Part shown: piece by piece, positions 37,487 to 47,549 of the stretch
Layout of the letters: each line of letters opens with the position of its first letter
Numbering within the stretch: the first letter of the stretch is position 1
Assembly: GCF_017873765.1 (NCBI RefSeq)
Contig: NZ_JAGGKP010000001.1
Span: forward strand, 372,001-436,000
DNA length: 64,000 bases
Source: Paenibacillus sediminis
GTDB lineage: Bacteria > Bacillota > Bacilli > Paenibacillales > Paenibacillaceae
Direction: 5' to 3'
Made by a program: the position numbers and the translations under genes
The notes under the pieces: model-generated
Seen by the model: only the letters and a program-made list of their open reading frames with translations
Told to the model about the DNA's origin: nothing
Databases searched by the model: none

Positions 37487-39559
37487 GTGAAAAAATGGAA
37501 GTTCAGCATCGTGATGTGTCTTGTGTTCTCCCTGCTGATGTCCACCACGCGAGTCAGCGCGAATCAGTATGAATCCTATACCTTTAATCAGCAAGGAGAC
37601 CCGCGGTTAACGCAAAGTGCCTATCTGCCAGTCGGTGTCATTGATGGATACAGCATATTTGGAGAAGAAGGCGCTGCGGAGGCGAAGAGAAATAGTGATT
37701 TTGAAATTTCGCTCGATCAGCCGCAGGACCTGTTCATAGACGGACATAATCATTTGTTCGTGGCTGATACAGGAAACGGTCGAATCCTTGAGCTCGATGA
37801 GCAGGGCAATAAGATCAGAATCATCGGGCAAGGCGATTTAAAACAGCCGACAGGGCTATATGTAGACAATAAAGGCACCATTTATGTGGCCGACTACGGA
37901 GCTGAACAGGTTGTTATCTTTGATAGCAGCGGCAAGAAGACGAAAACGATTGGCAAGCCTAGTTCGCTCCTGTTCGGTAAAAATAACGAGTTCAAGCCGC
38001 AGAAAATCGTGGCTGACAAGCGTGGCAATCTGTATATCGTTGGTGAAGGATTGATTCAAGGACTCGTAGAGCTTAGTCCTCAGGGCGATTTCCTCGGCTA
38101 CTTCGGCGGCAACCGTGCCGGATTCGATTTCGAAAGGGCCATCCAGCGGATTTTCTTCACGAAGAAGCAGCTGAGTCAGCTGTCACAGAAACTGCCTCCG
38201 TCGCCGACGAATTTAACGGTAGATCAGGATGGTCTCATCTATACGGCCACAGTTGGTTTGGAATCGGATGGGATCAAGAAACTGAATGTCGCTGGGGATA
38301 ACCTGTTTCAATCCTCTTCCTATATGAGTCAGAACATCGCGGATATTACTGTCGACGCGATGGGAAATATTTTCGCAGCAGACGCGGTATACGGAGATGT
38401 CGCAGTCTACGACAAGGACGGCAGTCTGCTGTTCGTATTCGGCGGTAACGATAGCGGCTACCAGCGACTCGGTTATTTCAAGTCACCGTCTGGAGTTGGC
38501 GTAAGCAGCAGCGGAATGCTCTACGTGCTGGATAAGGAGCGCGGCAATATTCAAATATTTAAGCCAACCCAATTCGCGCTGCTTGTCTATAAGGCGATTG
38601 GACTGTACCTGGATGGCAAATACGAACAGAGCTTGGAGCCATGGAGACAAGTGCTTCGCTTGAACAGCATGTTCGATCTCGCACACGTGGGTATTGGGCT
38701 TGCTTACTATAAGCAAGGGGAGTATGGTAAAGCATTCGAGGAGCTGAAGTTCGCCCGCAACGTTACTGAGTATTCCAATACATACTGGGAGCTTCGGCGG
38801 GCATGGATGATGAAGAACGTTCCTGTCATCATCATGATATTGGTCTCGCTGCTTGTTCTATGGTTTACTCTGAAGCGGGTGTATCGTAGAACCGGCTTTG
38901 GTGCCCCAGTAGTCAAAGCAGTACAACGGGTTCGGAACATTCCGATCATTCGCGAGCTCCTGCATACATTTCGAATGCTGCGTCATCCGATTGACGGCTA
39001 CTATGAACTGGAGCACAGCAGAGCATCTGTTAGGTCGGCCATCATTCTGCTAATTACTCTCGTTGCAGTCCGGCTGTACGAGGTGTACGGGACCAATTTT
39101 ATTTTCAGCGGCGTGGATCCTTTGAAAGTAAATCCAGTAAGCGAAGTGCTGAAAGTGCTCATTCCTTTCTTCGCCTGGGTGATTTGCAATTATCTTGTCA
39201 GCGTTATTAACGATGGCGAAGGCAAGTTTAGAGACGTATTCAAAGGCTCTGTCTATGCACTGAGTCCTTACATTTTGTTTGCTGTTCCCATTACGGTGAT
39301 GTCGAAGGGATTAACGCTGCAGGAATCCGTTGTGTACGATTACTCCCGTCAGTTCATTATCCTGTGGTGCGTATTCCTAATGGTTGTCATGATTAAAGAG
39401 ATTCACGGCTACGAACTCAAAGACACATTCAAGAATGTGGCGATTACCCTGTCTGGCATGGTCGTCATGGCGCTCATTGCATTTATTTTCTTCGGCCTTT
39501 CAAGCCAAGTATGGGATTTCGTCCGGAGCATCGCGGAAGAGGTGAAATACCGTGTTTAG
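37487..39559 (+). CDS. NHL-repeat / TPR / Yip1-like exported membrane protein
   Basis: 690 residues with a GTG start behind AGGAGGG. A signal peptide (FSIVMCLVFSLLMSTTRVSA) is followed by an extracellular NHL beta propeller of about residues 75-360, with repeated units such as LFIDGHNHLFVADTGNGRI and LYVDNKGTIYVADYGAEQV. One or two TPR-like helix pairs (SLEPWRQVLRLNSMF...) follow, then a membrane helix near 440. The last 150 residues form a Yip1-type multi-helix domain (VNPVSEVLKVLIPFFAWVICN). The propeller may bind glycan or protein partners. Comparable genes recur beside ABC transporters in Paenibacillus as far as I recall. Function unknown. Confidence 0.8.
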   Translation: MKKWKFSIVMCLVFSLLMSTTRVSANQYESYTFNQQGDPRLTQSAYLPVGVIDGYSIFGEEGAAEAKRNSDFEISLDQPQDLFIDGHNHLFVADTGNGRILELDEQGNKIRIIGQGDLKQPTGLYVDNKGTIYVADYGAEQVVIFDSSGKKTKTIGKPSSLLFGKNNEFKPQKIVADKRGNLYIVGEGLIQGLVELSPQGDFLGYFGGNRAGFDFERAIQRIFFTKKQLSQLSQKLPPSPTNLTVDQDGLIYTATVGLESDGIKKLNVAGDNLFQSSSYMSQNIADITVDAMGNIFAADAVYGDVAVYDKDGSLLFVFGGNDSGYQRLGYFKSPSGVGVSSSGMLYVLDKERGNIQIFKPTQFALLVYKAIGLYLDGKYEQSLEPWRQVLRLNSMFDLAHVGIGLAYYKQGEYGKAFEELKFARNVTEYSNTYWELRRAWMMKNVPVIIMILVSLLVLWFTLKRVYRRTGFGAPVVKAVQRVRNIPIIRELLHTFRMLRHPIDGYYELEHSRASVRSAIILLITLVAVRLYEVYGTNFIFSGVDPLKVNPVSEVLKVLIPFFAWVICNYLVSVINDGEGKFRDVFKGSVYALSPYILFAVPITVMSKGLTLQESVVYDYSRQFIILWCVFLMVVMIKEIHGYELKDTFKNVAITLSGMVVMALIAFIFFGLSSQVWDFVRSIAEEVKYRV

Positions 39560-41924
39560 AAAACATAAACGGAAGCTGGTTTTCTTCGTAGCAGTTGTAT
39601 TGCTGGGCGGTTCTATCGCCTATGTCTATGACAGTAGCCGCCTGGTTGCGGCTGGTGGGGAGGATGTAACGACTGAACCGTCTGTTCAGCAGACAGACTC
39701 ACCTCCGCAGGCAGCCGAGCCAAGTGTGCCTGACCTGAAAGATGATATGTCTACTTTCAGGTCGAACGGTTACACGATGCCTGAGACTGCAGCTAAGGAA
39801 GTGCCGGCATCATCCATACGTGCAGGTTACGAGAAGATTGGGGAAAACAGCGGTATGACGCTGTACATGAATAAGAAGACATTCGCCATTCAACTTGAGA
39901 ATAAAGCGAACGGCTATGTATGGTCTTCCGTGCCAGAGGACCGTGACATGCAAGCGGAGGAACTGAACGAGGACTGGAAAAATGCAATGCAGTCTCCATT
40001 CATTCTTGATTACTTCTCCGATGATGCGTCCCGTACGACGTCGAACTTCCTGTCACTCCATGGCAAAGTCGCTCAGATGCAGCCGATTACAAACGGTATG
40101 GAAGTTACCTATGAGCTGCCTGACATCAAGGTGAAGTTGACCGTTAAAGTGGTGCTCGATCAAGATGGTCTGGTGATTACTCTGCCAAGCGACACTATTA
40201 CCGAGGAAGGCGGCTACCATCTCGCATCCGTACAAATGTATCCATTCTTAGGAGCGGTAAGGGGGGCTTCTGTCCCGGGTTACCTGTTCATACCGGATGG
40301 AAGCGGTGCGCTTATTCGGTTCACGGACAATCATACGCTTTATGACGAACCGTACGTCGGCAAAATATATGGCAACGATATTGGCGTGAACGGATTTGAA
40401 TATTCGGATTCGATGACTGGATATCCGGTGTTCGGTATCGTGCAAGGTGTGAAACAGAATGCACTGATGGGCGTCGTAGAAGATGGCAAGATGAACGCTG
40501 ACATCGTCGCTTACCCGAGCGGCGTAAACACAAATTTCTATTGGGTATCGCCAAGATTCAATATTAGATACGGCTACTATCAGCCGACCAGCAAGACGAT
40601 GGGCGGCATCAATATGTATACGAAGAACAAGACCGAAGGCGACAAACAGGTACGTTACGAGCTGCTTAGCGGCAATCAGGCTGACTATGCTGGCATGGCA
40701 CAAGCATACCGAGGTTACTTGCAGGAGAAGGGCATGCTGCCAGAAAAGGCAGACTCAGCAAGCTCTACTCAAGAGGATATCCCTCTTCGAGTAGATATTC
40801 TCGGTGGTGACATCGAGAAGGGTGTTCTAAAAAACCATGTTATAAAAATGACGTCGTTCGAAGATGCACAGTTCATCCTAACCGATTTGCAAAAGGCAGG
40901 TGTAACCAACCTGAAAGCAGTGCTTAAGGGATGGAGCAAGGATGGAGCGAACGGTGCTCAGCCATCAGCTCCGGGTTATGCGGACGTACTTGGAGGTCAA
41001 GATGGCCTGAGGAAGCTTCGTGAGTACACGAAGCAGCATGGCATCGATCTTTATTTATACACGGACTATTCCAGAATGATCGACGGCAGTCCAAGAGTGA
41101 ATCCTCGCAGAGATGCAGTTCGGATGATTACGAGCAGCCTTGTTAATTATCACTACGTAAGCAGATACGTTAGCGATTTATTTAGAGATCTTGATGGATA
41201 CCTGCTTAGCCCAGCTACAGCGTTTCAACTTGCGAAGGAAGATTTTCAGTCGTTCCATGAAGACGGAATTGAAGATGTTGCGATTGGATCGACTGGCAGT
41301 TTGTTGTACTCGGATTATCATAAAGGGCTTATCTTCAATCGAACGACAGCGGCGCAGCAGTACGGGAAGATTGGGGATGAAGCAGCCAAACAATCTTTGC
41401 ATCTCGCATTGTTCGGTCCGAACGATTATATGCTGAAGTATACTGAATCGTATTTCGACATGCCGCTTTACTCATCGCAGTATATGTACGAGACGGATAC
41501 CGTACCTTTTGTGCCGATGGTTCTTCATGGAATGATAGATTATTACGCTGGTTACTCGAATTACAATGCCGATCCAGCACTCGATCTGCTCCGGATGATT
41601 GATTATGGTGCGAACCCATCTTTCATCGTTACAAAGGAGCCGTCGTGGAAGATGCAGAACACGCCTTCCAGCGAGCTGTTCACGACGGAATACAATGACT
41701 GGTCAGCGGAAATGAAACAGCAATATGCGAAGGTGAATGCGGCGCTTAAGCCAGTACAGCATGCATTCATGATCGGACGCACCGTCGTGAGCCATGGCAT
41801 CGTCAAAGTTAGCTACGACAATGGGGTTAACGTCTGGGTAAATTACACCGGAAGTGATTATGAAGACGGGAAAGTCACAGTTAAGGCCCGCGACTTTGCA
41901 GTAACAGGGGGCGAACAATCGTGA
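39552..41924 (+). CDS. DUF5696-type exported protein of the glycan locus
   Basis: 790 residues with a GTG start overlapping the previous gene by eight bases. An N-terminal membrane anchor (LVFFVAVVLLGGSIAYVY) and a Thr/Pro/Glu linker precede a long extracellular region. The middle has beta-rich blocks (FLYMNKKTFAIQLENK-like, YLFIPDGSGALIRFTDNH) and the second half has a TIM-barrel flavour (GVTNLKAVLKGWSKDG, HGIDLYLYTDYSRMID). This resembles DUF5696 proteins, which sit next to sugar ABC transporters in Paenibacillaceae. A remote glycoside-hydrolase fold is possible; no catalytic pair is assigned. It is translated in step with the next permease by a four-base GTGA overlap. Confidence 0.75.
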   Translation: MFRKHKRKLVFFVAVVLLGGSIAYVYDSSRLVAAGGEDVTTEPSVQQTDSPPQAAEPSVPDLKDDMSTFRSNGYTMPETAAKEVPASSIRAGYEKIGENSGMTLYMNKKTFAIQLENKANGYVWSSVPEDRDMQAEELNEDWKNAMQSPFILDYFSDDASRTTSNFLSLHGKVAQMQPITNGMEVTYELPDIKVKLTVKVVLDQDGLVITLPSDTITEEGGYHLASVQMYPFLGAVRGASVPGYLFIPDGSGALIRFTDNHTLYDEPYVGKIYGNDIGVNGFEYSDSMTGYPVFGIVQGVKQNALMGVVEDGKMNADIVAYPSGVNTNFYWVSPRFNIRYGYYQPTSKTMGGINMYTKNKTEGDKQVRYELLSGNQADYAGMAQAYRGYLQEKGMLPEKADSASSTQEDIPLRVDILGGDIEKGVLKNHVIKMTSFEDAQFILTDLQKAGVTNLKAVLKGWSKDGANGAQPSAPGYADVLGGQDGLRKLREYTKQHGIDLYLYTDYSRMIDGSPRVNPRRDAVRMITSSLVNYHYVSRYVSDLFRDLDGYLLSPATAFQLAKEDFQSFHEDGIEDVAIGSTGSLLYSDYHKGLIFNRTTAAQQYGKIGDEAAKQSLHLALFGPNDYMLKYTESYFDMPLYSSQYMYETDTVPFVPMVLHGMIDYYAGYSNYNADPALDLLRMIDYGANPSFIVTKEPSWKMQNTPSSELFTTEYNDWSAEMKQQYAKVNAALKPVQHAFMIGRTVVSHGIVKVSYDNGVNVWVNYTGSDYEDGKVTVKARDFAVTGGEQS

Positions 41925-42793
41925 AACTAACCAAACGAAGAAGAGAAGCATTAGTCGGTTATTTGCTCATTTTGCCATGGATTATCGGATTTGTATTGTT
42001 TATGGCTTATCCGCTCTATTTCTCGTTCTACATGAGCTTTAACAAAGTGCTGATTACGCCGTACGGCATTGAGACGCACTATCTAGGCTGGAGCAATTAT
42101 AAGGATGCTTTTCTGACGGACCCGGAATTTTCACAGAAGCTGTTCCTGTTTCTGAAATCGAATGTGCTTATGATTCCGATCGTAATCGTGTTCTCGCTGT
42201 TCGTAGCGCTGCTGATCAATCAGCCGATTCGAGGCAGAGGGATATTTCGGGCCATTTTCTTCTTGCCGGTCATCATTACGAGCGGAGAAGTGGTTCAAGA
42301 GCTTTTCTCGCAAGGTGCGGCAACGATTCCGCTCATTGAGAAATACGGAATTGTCACGATGCTGCAGGACAATTTATCTCCAGCGTGGGCTGATCCAATC
42401 GTTGGCGTTATCAATCAATTTATCCTTATCCTGTGGTACTCAGGTGTGCAAATTCTTATTTTCTTAGCAGGTCTGCAGAAGGTTAATACCCAGGTATATG
42501 AGGCAGCGTCCATCGACGGCGCGTCCCCGTGGGTTATTTTTTGGAAAATTACTCTTCCAGAAGTGAAACCGTTCATCTTGGTGAATCTGATCTATACGAC
42601 AATCGACTTATTCACGAACGGATTCAGTGATGTCATCAAGCTCATCCAGGATAACATGTTCAAGACGGATACTGGATTTGGTTATGCAAGTGCGCTGGCA
42701 TGGATTTATTTTGCGGTCATTTTTGTCATGCTGCTGATCATTGTACTGTTTTTCCGTAATAAAGAGCGGGGAGTTCCGGCCGCAAGACGGTAG
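41921..42793 (+). CDS. Sugar ABC transporter permease (MalF/UgpA type), pair 2
   Basis: 290 residues, six helices. The EAA loop is QVYEAASIDGASPWVIFWKITLP. It starts with GTG in the GTGA overlap with the DUF5696 gene, GGGGG lying about nine bases upstream. The N-terminus KLTKRRREALVGYLLILPWIIGF is classical for CUT1 permeases. It is only distantly like the pair at 35611, so the operon holds two different importers rather than a recent duplication. Confidence 0.9.
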   Translation: MKLTKRRREALVGYLLILPWIIGFVLFMAYPLYFSFYMSFNKVLITPYGIETHYLGWSNYKDAFLTDPEFSQKLFLFLKSNVLMIPIVIVFSLFVALLINQPIRGRGIFRAIFFLPVIITSGEVVQELFSQGAATIPLIEKYGIVTMLQDNLSPAWADPIVGVINQFILILWYSGVQILIFLAGLQKVNTQVYEAASIDGASPWVIFWKITLPEVKPFILVNLIYTTIDLFTNGFSDVIKLIQDNMFKTDTGFGYASALAWIYFAVIFVMLLIIVLFFRNKERGVPAARR

Positions 42794-42809
42794 AGAGAGG
42801 TGAGCCAAG

Positions 42810-43790
42810 ATGAGGGAATCAACAATCGTAAAAGAGAAACCGTGGCAAAGTGAGAACGTACGGGAAAAAACGCGGAGGGGACTCGCCAGATCGAAGAGTC
42901 TGCTCCTCGGCCGCAAAGGGAACGACGGGCTCATACCGAAGATCATCATTTACGTGCTGCTTGTCAGCATTGGCTTCATTTACTTGTATCCGCTCCTTTA
43001 TATGGTATCGCAAAGCTTCAAAAGCTTGGATGATCTTCTTGATCCGACCGTTGCATGGATTCCGAGAAGTCTGGATTGGGACAACTACGTAAAAGCGTGG
43101 CATGTTCTGAATTACATGGATACGCTGGGCAGCAGCTTGCTAAACTCCGTGCTCCCAGCCATTGCTCAGACGGTATCGTGTGCCATCGTTGGATACGGAT
43201 TTGCCAAGTATCGTTTTCCAGGTAAAACTTTTCTATTTGGCGTTATGCTCTTGACATTTATCGTTCCGAAACAGGTCATCATGATTCCGATGTTCCTGCT
43301 GTTCAAGGAGTACGGCATGCTGGAAACACCACTGCCGTTCATCGTTCCGTCCCTGTTTGCTCAAGGGCTGCGGGGTGCGCTCTTCATTCTGATTTACTAT
43401 CAGTTTTTCCGCACGATTCCAGTTGCTTTGGAAGAAGCAGCACAGATTGATGGAGCGGGCACGCTGAAAACATTTTTTCGGATTATATTGCCGATTTCAA
43501 TGCCTTCGATCGTTGTCGTATTTCTGTTCTCAATGGTGTGGCACTGGAATGAAACGTACTTGGCTTCCCTTTATTTGGGCAATGCCATGACGACACTGCC
43601 GCTCGAGCTGAAAACGTTCAACGATTCATTTAAGGCGATGTATACCGGAACATCCAAATTGACAGATGTGAACGAATCGATCCGGATGGCGGGTACACTC
43701 TTGATCGTGCTTCCGCTGTTAATTCTATACCTCTTCGCACAAAAACGGTTTACGCAGGTCATTGACAAAACAGGCTTGACGGGAGAATAG
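42810..43790 (+). CDS. Sugar ABC transporter permease (MalG/UgpE type), pair 2
   Basis: 326 residues with an unusually long basic N-terminus (about 50 residues) before six helices. The EAA loop reads ALEEAAQIDGAGTLKTFFRIILP near residue 215. GAGGTGAG lies about five bases before the ATG, 16 bases after the previous stop. It partners the permease at 41921. Either solute-binding protein (31013 or 32523) could serve this pair. Confidence 0.9.
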   Translation: MRESTIVKEKPWQSENVREKTRRGLARSKSLLLGRKGNDGLIPKIIIYVLLVSIGFIYLYPLLYMVSQSFKSLDDLLDPTVAWIPRSLDWDNYVKAWHVLNYMDTLGSSLLNSVLPAIAQTVSCAIVGYGFAKYRFPGKTFLFGVMLLTFIVPKQVIMIPMFLLFKEYGMLETPLPFIVPSLFAQGLRGALFILIYYQFFRTIPVALEEAAQIDGAGTLKTFFRIILPISMPSIVVVFLFSMVWHWNETYLASLYLGNAMTTLPLELKTFNDSFKAMYTGTSKLTDVNESIRMAGTLLIVLPLLILYLFAQKRFTQVIDKTGLTGE

Positions 43791-43791
43791 T

Positions 43792-45126
43792 ATGCGGAAT
43801 TATCGGACGATCTTGATTCTCTTCTTGTCAATAACTGTGCTGACAGCCGGCTGCACACGTGAAACGAAGAATGGGAGGGCGATGGATACGAAGATCGATG
43901 AGAAAACGGAGGCTTTGCTTGAAAAAGAAAGTCGTGCATGTTTCGAATTTTTCTGGAATGAAGCGAATACGGATACCGCCAGCCCCGGCTACGGCCTGAT
44001 CGCAGACCGGGCGCCTGGCAATCCAGGTTTGTCCAGCGTCGCTTCTACCGGTTTTGGTCTGTCAGCACTAGTCATTGGAGCCGAGCGCGGGTGGGTTACG
44101 AAGAAAGCAGCAGAGGAGCGGGCTCTAGGTACGATTAAGACATTGTTAGAGAACGCGGCGAAGGAGCATGGCTTCCTCTATCATTTTCTGAACATCGAGG
44201 ACGGGACACGAGCGAGCGGCAGTGAACTCTCGAATATCGATACGGCTATCGCTCTAAACGGAGCCATTACGGCGGGTGTTTATTTTGGCGGTGAAGTAGC
44301 AGATAAAGCAGATGCACTAGTCGAACAAGTGGAATGGCCTTGGTTTCGAGACCCTTCTACTAATCAGTTCTATATGGGTTATTCCCCAGAGAACGGATTT
44401 TCGGGTCATTGGGATTTCTATGCAGAGCAGCTGATGATGTATTTGCTGGCCGCAGGATCCCCTACGCACCCTGTTAGCGGGGATATGTTTTATTCCTTTA
44501 CGAGGGATGCAAAGGCTTATAAAGACAGCAAGCCGTTCATTCATTCCTGGTTCGGCTCCATATTTACATACCAATTTTCGCATGCCTGGTTCGATTTTCG
44601 CGGCTTGAAGGACCGCGAAGGAATGGATTGGTGGGCGAATTCAGTAATCGCATCAGAAGCCAGCCGTCAATATGCCATCGATATCGCTGAGACGTACAAG
44701 ACCTTCGGTCCGGGTGCATGGGGTATGACAGCCAGCGATGGACCAGACGGTTATAACGGACTTTACGGTTCTCCGCCTTCCGGTTACGACGACGCTCAGC
44801 ATGCAGTAGACGGAACATTGCCTCCAGCAGGTGCGCTTGGTTCCATCGTTTTTACACCTGAAGCATCGATCGCAGCGCTTCAGCATTATAACAGCATGCC
44901 AGAGCTGTGGGGGAAATACGGTTTGGTCGATGCTTACAATGAAGCTGTTACGCCTAAGTGGGTAGACCAAGACGTCATCGGCATTGATAAAGGCATCACC
45001 CTGCTGATGATTGAGAACTATCGCAGTGGACTCATCTGGGATTTGTATATGCAAAGCAGCTATATCCAAGCAGGAGCCAAGGCCACCCGCCTTGTTCCAA
45101 ATAAAGAAGACGAATCGAAATCATAG
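43792..45126 (+). CDS. Surface lipoprotein of the glycoamylase family (PF10091, GH144-like)
   Basis: 444 residues. The signal peptide ends in lipobox LTAGC, so the enzyme should sit outside the cell. The domain is an alpha/alpha barrel with the family hallmarks FEFFWNEANTDTASPGYGLIADRAP, ASTGFGLSALVIGAERGWVT, FSHAWFDFRG and DQDVIGIDKGITLLMIENYR. GH144 members known to me cleave beta-1,2-glucan or release sophorose, so an endo- or exo-acting glucanase is plausible; other glycoamylases remain uncharacterised. It begins one base after the permease stop. It has a paralogue without a signal peptide at 50006. Confidence 0.83.
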   Translation: MRNYRTILILFLSITVLTAGCTRETKNGRAMDTKIDEKTEALLEKESRACFEFFWNEANTDTASPGYGLIADRAPGNPGLSSVASTGFGLSALVIGAERGWVTKKAAEERALGTIKTLLENAAKEHGFLYHFLNIEDGTRASGSELSNIDTAIALNGAITAGVYFGGEVADKADALVEQVEWPWFRDPSTNQFYMGYSPENGFSGHWDFYAEQLMMYLLAAGSPTHPVSGDMFYSFTRDAKAYKDSKPFIHSWFGSIFTYQFSHAWFDFRGLKDREGMDWWANSVIASEASRQYAIDIAETYKTFGPGAWGMTASDGPDGYNGLYGSPPSGYDDAQHAVDGTLPPAGALGSIVFTPEASIAALQHYNSMPELWGKYGLVDAYNEAVTPKWVDQDVIGIDKGITLLMIENYRSGLIWDLYMQSSYIQAGAKATRLVPNKEDESKS

Positions 45127-45154
45127 GCATCTACGATATTGGAGGGATTTTCTT

Positions 45155-47530
45155 ATGACAGTGAACATTAAACAGGGCAAGTTTGCGATCAATGGGAAGG
45201 ATGTTTTTTTATATGGCGGGGAGTTCCACTACTTCCGCGTGCCGCAGTCTGAGTGGCAAGATCGTCTGAATAAGCTTAAGGAAGCGGGCTGCAATCTTGT
45301 CAGCACTTATGTTCCTTGGGTATGGCATGAAATGAAAGAAGGGCAATATGACTTGACAGGCGAGACGCGTGGAGAGCGCAATTTGAAGGCTTTTCTAGAG
45401 CTCGTAAAGGAATCTGGATTATACTGCATTGTTCGTCCGGGACCGTATGTGATGGCGGAGGTTCGTTACGAAGGCGTGCCGCATTGGCTGCTGGGCAGCT
45501 ATCCAGAGGTCATTGCGCGAAGACGTGACGGCAGTGAGCATCCCACCCGAGTGGTCAGCTACCGGCACCCGATCTTTCTTGAGAAAGCCCATGAGTGGTA
45601 TAAAGCTGTCAATAAAGTGATCGCTCCTATGCAGTCCACAAAGGGTGGACCAGTAATTATGTATCAACTGTGCAATGAAATCGGCATGCTTCACTGGGTA
45701 ACGAATACGTCGGACTACAATCCTGACACGCTTAAGCGCTTCGAAGATTACTTGAAGGCGGAATATGGAGAGATTGCCGCACTAAACGAAAAGTATGGTA
45801 TTTCGGAAAGTTCGTTTGCTGAATTCGTCAAGACGTTTGGCGCAGGACTTCCTGAAGGCGGAGACTACCCTTCATTCCACTATGAATGGGGACGGTTCTG
45901 GCGGCAGTATATCAAAGATTATGTTGGCGACTTGCGGCAAAGCGCACGAAGCACCGGCATCGAGGTTCCGTTCATCGTTAACGTACACGGCTTCAAAGAT
46001 TATTCGATATACAGCCGCGGCGTTGATTACCCGATCGGGCTCTCCCAGCTGTATAAAACGCCAGAGTTCGAAGATGTCGTACTGGCTGGCGATTTTTATC
46101 CAGGACATATCGGGTACGACAACTATCATGATTTGGTTCTGGCTTCAGCTTTTACGAAAGCGGTGTCTTCGAAGGAACAGCCGCTGTTCTCGGCCGAATT
46201 CCAGTCCGGCAGGCTGGCCGACCGTCCAAGGCTGTACGCGCAGGATCTCGATCTAAATTCTCGCACCTGCATCGCGCACGGGATGAACGCTGTCAATTAT
46301 TACATGTTCGTCGCTGGCGAAAATTACGAAAACATCGGGCTGTTTGGCCGCAGGCACGAATGGCAAGCACCGATTGATTCGAAAGGCAATCCGCGTCCGA
46401 ATTATGCAAAAGCCGCTCATCTTGGCAAAGTGCTCGGCGCTGTCGGACAGCGGCTTCTCAGTTCACCGAAGAAGACTCACACGTTCGTCGGTTTCAACCC
46501 GAATGACTATATGACTGAAGTAGTGGAGCACAGGGACCGTCCGCTTGTAGACGAAGTGATCGGCAAACGGGAGCATTTCTTGTTCGATGGTATTGTACGC
46601 CTTCTTGTCGGAGCCAACATTCATTTCGAGGCGCAGGATCTGCTTAAGCCGTTCACACCAGAGGAAATCCCTTCGCTATGGGTATTCTCAACCTCCATGA
46701 TGGAAGCAGAGCTTCAACAGAAGCTAGCGGATTATGTTCTCAAGGGCGGTTCATTGGTTGTGTATCCTGAGCTGCCGGTGAAAGACAAAGAAGGACGCCC
46801 TTGCACGATTCTTGCAGACACGCTTGAACTTGGAGAATGGGATATTGTTCATGGAGTGCAGACGGTAGACGTACTAGACATCGATTCTGTATTAGTTCGC
46901 CAGCGGATGCGGTTCTCTAAATTCGATGGTGAACCGGTGGCAGTGTTCCGTCAGGGCGATCGTGAGGAAACGGCTGCTTATCTTAAAAAAGCCGGAAAAG
47001 GCAAGGTACTCGTGTTGGGTCTTGCGATGGGTCAAGAATACGGATACCAATTGGACGTCATTCGGGCAATTGCTGGCACGGTAGGCATCAAGGGTCATTT
47101 GTCTTCCAACAATCCAGACATTGCTATTGTCGAGCGGTCAGGAGACTTAGGGTCATTCCTGTTCGTAAGCAATTACGACGAGCTCGTTCAGGAGGCTGTG
47201 ATCTATGAGAATGGACAGCCGCTCTTTGAAGGCGAAACGCTGAGCATCCCTCCTAGATCCGGTGCGATGCTTGTGCGTAACTATGCTTTGGAGAATGATC
47301 TTCGAATCGCCTACGCGACTGTTGAAGTAACAGGTCTGCGGATGACAGCGGATGAAGTGGAAATTGACGTTCATCCATTCGGAGAGAGTGGAACGATTAA
47401 GTTCGAAACAAACGGGAAATGGTCCGCAAAAGGCGGTTCAGCTGGCAATCCTACACTAACGATTACGGATATTCATGAACCGCAAACTCTTCGTCTGACT
47501 CGTTTAGCATCGTCCGTAGCGAATTCCTGA
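45155..47530 (+). CDS. Divergent GH35-like glycoside hydrolase A (cytoplasmic)
   Basis: 791 residues from ATG 45155, with GGAGGG eight bases upstream; the open frame further upstream overlaps the lipoprotein gene and is rejected. The GH35 barrel is clear: LYGGEFHYFRVPQSEWQDRL, YVPWVWHE, IVRPGPYVMAEVRYEGVPHW. The likely acid/base is E175 in QLCNEIG and the nucleophile E348 in SAEFQSG; both contexts differ from ordinary beta-galactosidases. An A42-like central region and C-terminal beta domain follow. No signal peptide, so it acts on imported oligosaccharides. The specificity is open; beta-galactosidase is only the family default. Confidence 0.85.
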   Translation: MTVNIKQGKFAINGKDVFLYGGEFHYFRVPQSEWQDRLNKLKEAGCNLVSTYVPWVWHEMKEGQYDLTGETRGERNLKAFLELVKESGLYCIVRPGPYVMAEVRYEGVPHWLLGSYPEVIARRRDGSEHPTRVVSYRHPIFLEKAHEWYKAVNKVIAPMQSTKGGPVIMYQLCNEIGMLHWVTNTSDYNPDTLKRFEDYLKAEYGEIAALNEKYGISESSFAEFVKTFGAGLPEGGDYPSFHYEWGRFWRQYIKDYVGDLRQSARSTGIEVPFIVNVHGFKDYSIYSRGVDYPIGLSQLYKTPEFEDVVLAGDFYPGHIGYDNYHDLVLASAFTKAVSSKEQPLFSAEFQSGRLADRPRLYAQDLDLNSRTCIAHGMNAVNYYMFVAGENYENIGLFGRRHEWQAPIDSKGNPRPNYAKAAHLGKVLGAVGQRLLSSPKKTHTFVGFNPNDYMTEVVEHRDRPLVDEVIGKREHFLFDGIVRLLVGANIHFEAQDLLKPFTPEEIPSLWVFSTSMMEAELQQKLADYVLKGGSLVVYPELPVKDKEGRPCTILADTLELGEWDIVHGVQTVDVLDIDSVLVRQRMRFSKFDGEPVAVFRQGDREETAAYLKKAGKGKVLVLGLAMGQEYGYQLDVIRAIAGTVGIKGHLSSNNPDIAIVERSGDLGSFLFVSNYDELVQEAVIYENGQPLFEGETLSIPPRSGAMLVRNYALENDLRIAYATVEVTGLRMTADEVEIDVHPFGESGTIKFETNGKWSAKGGSAGNPTLTITDIHEPQTLRLTRLASSVANS

Positions 47531-47549
47531 GAAAGAAGGCGATCCCAAT

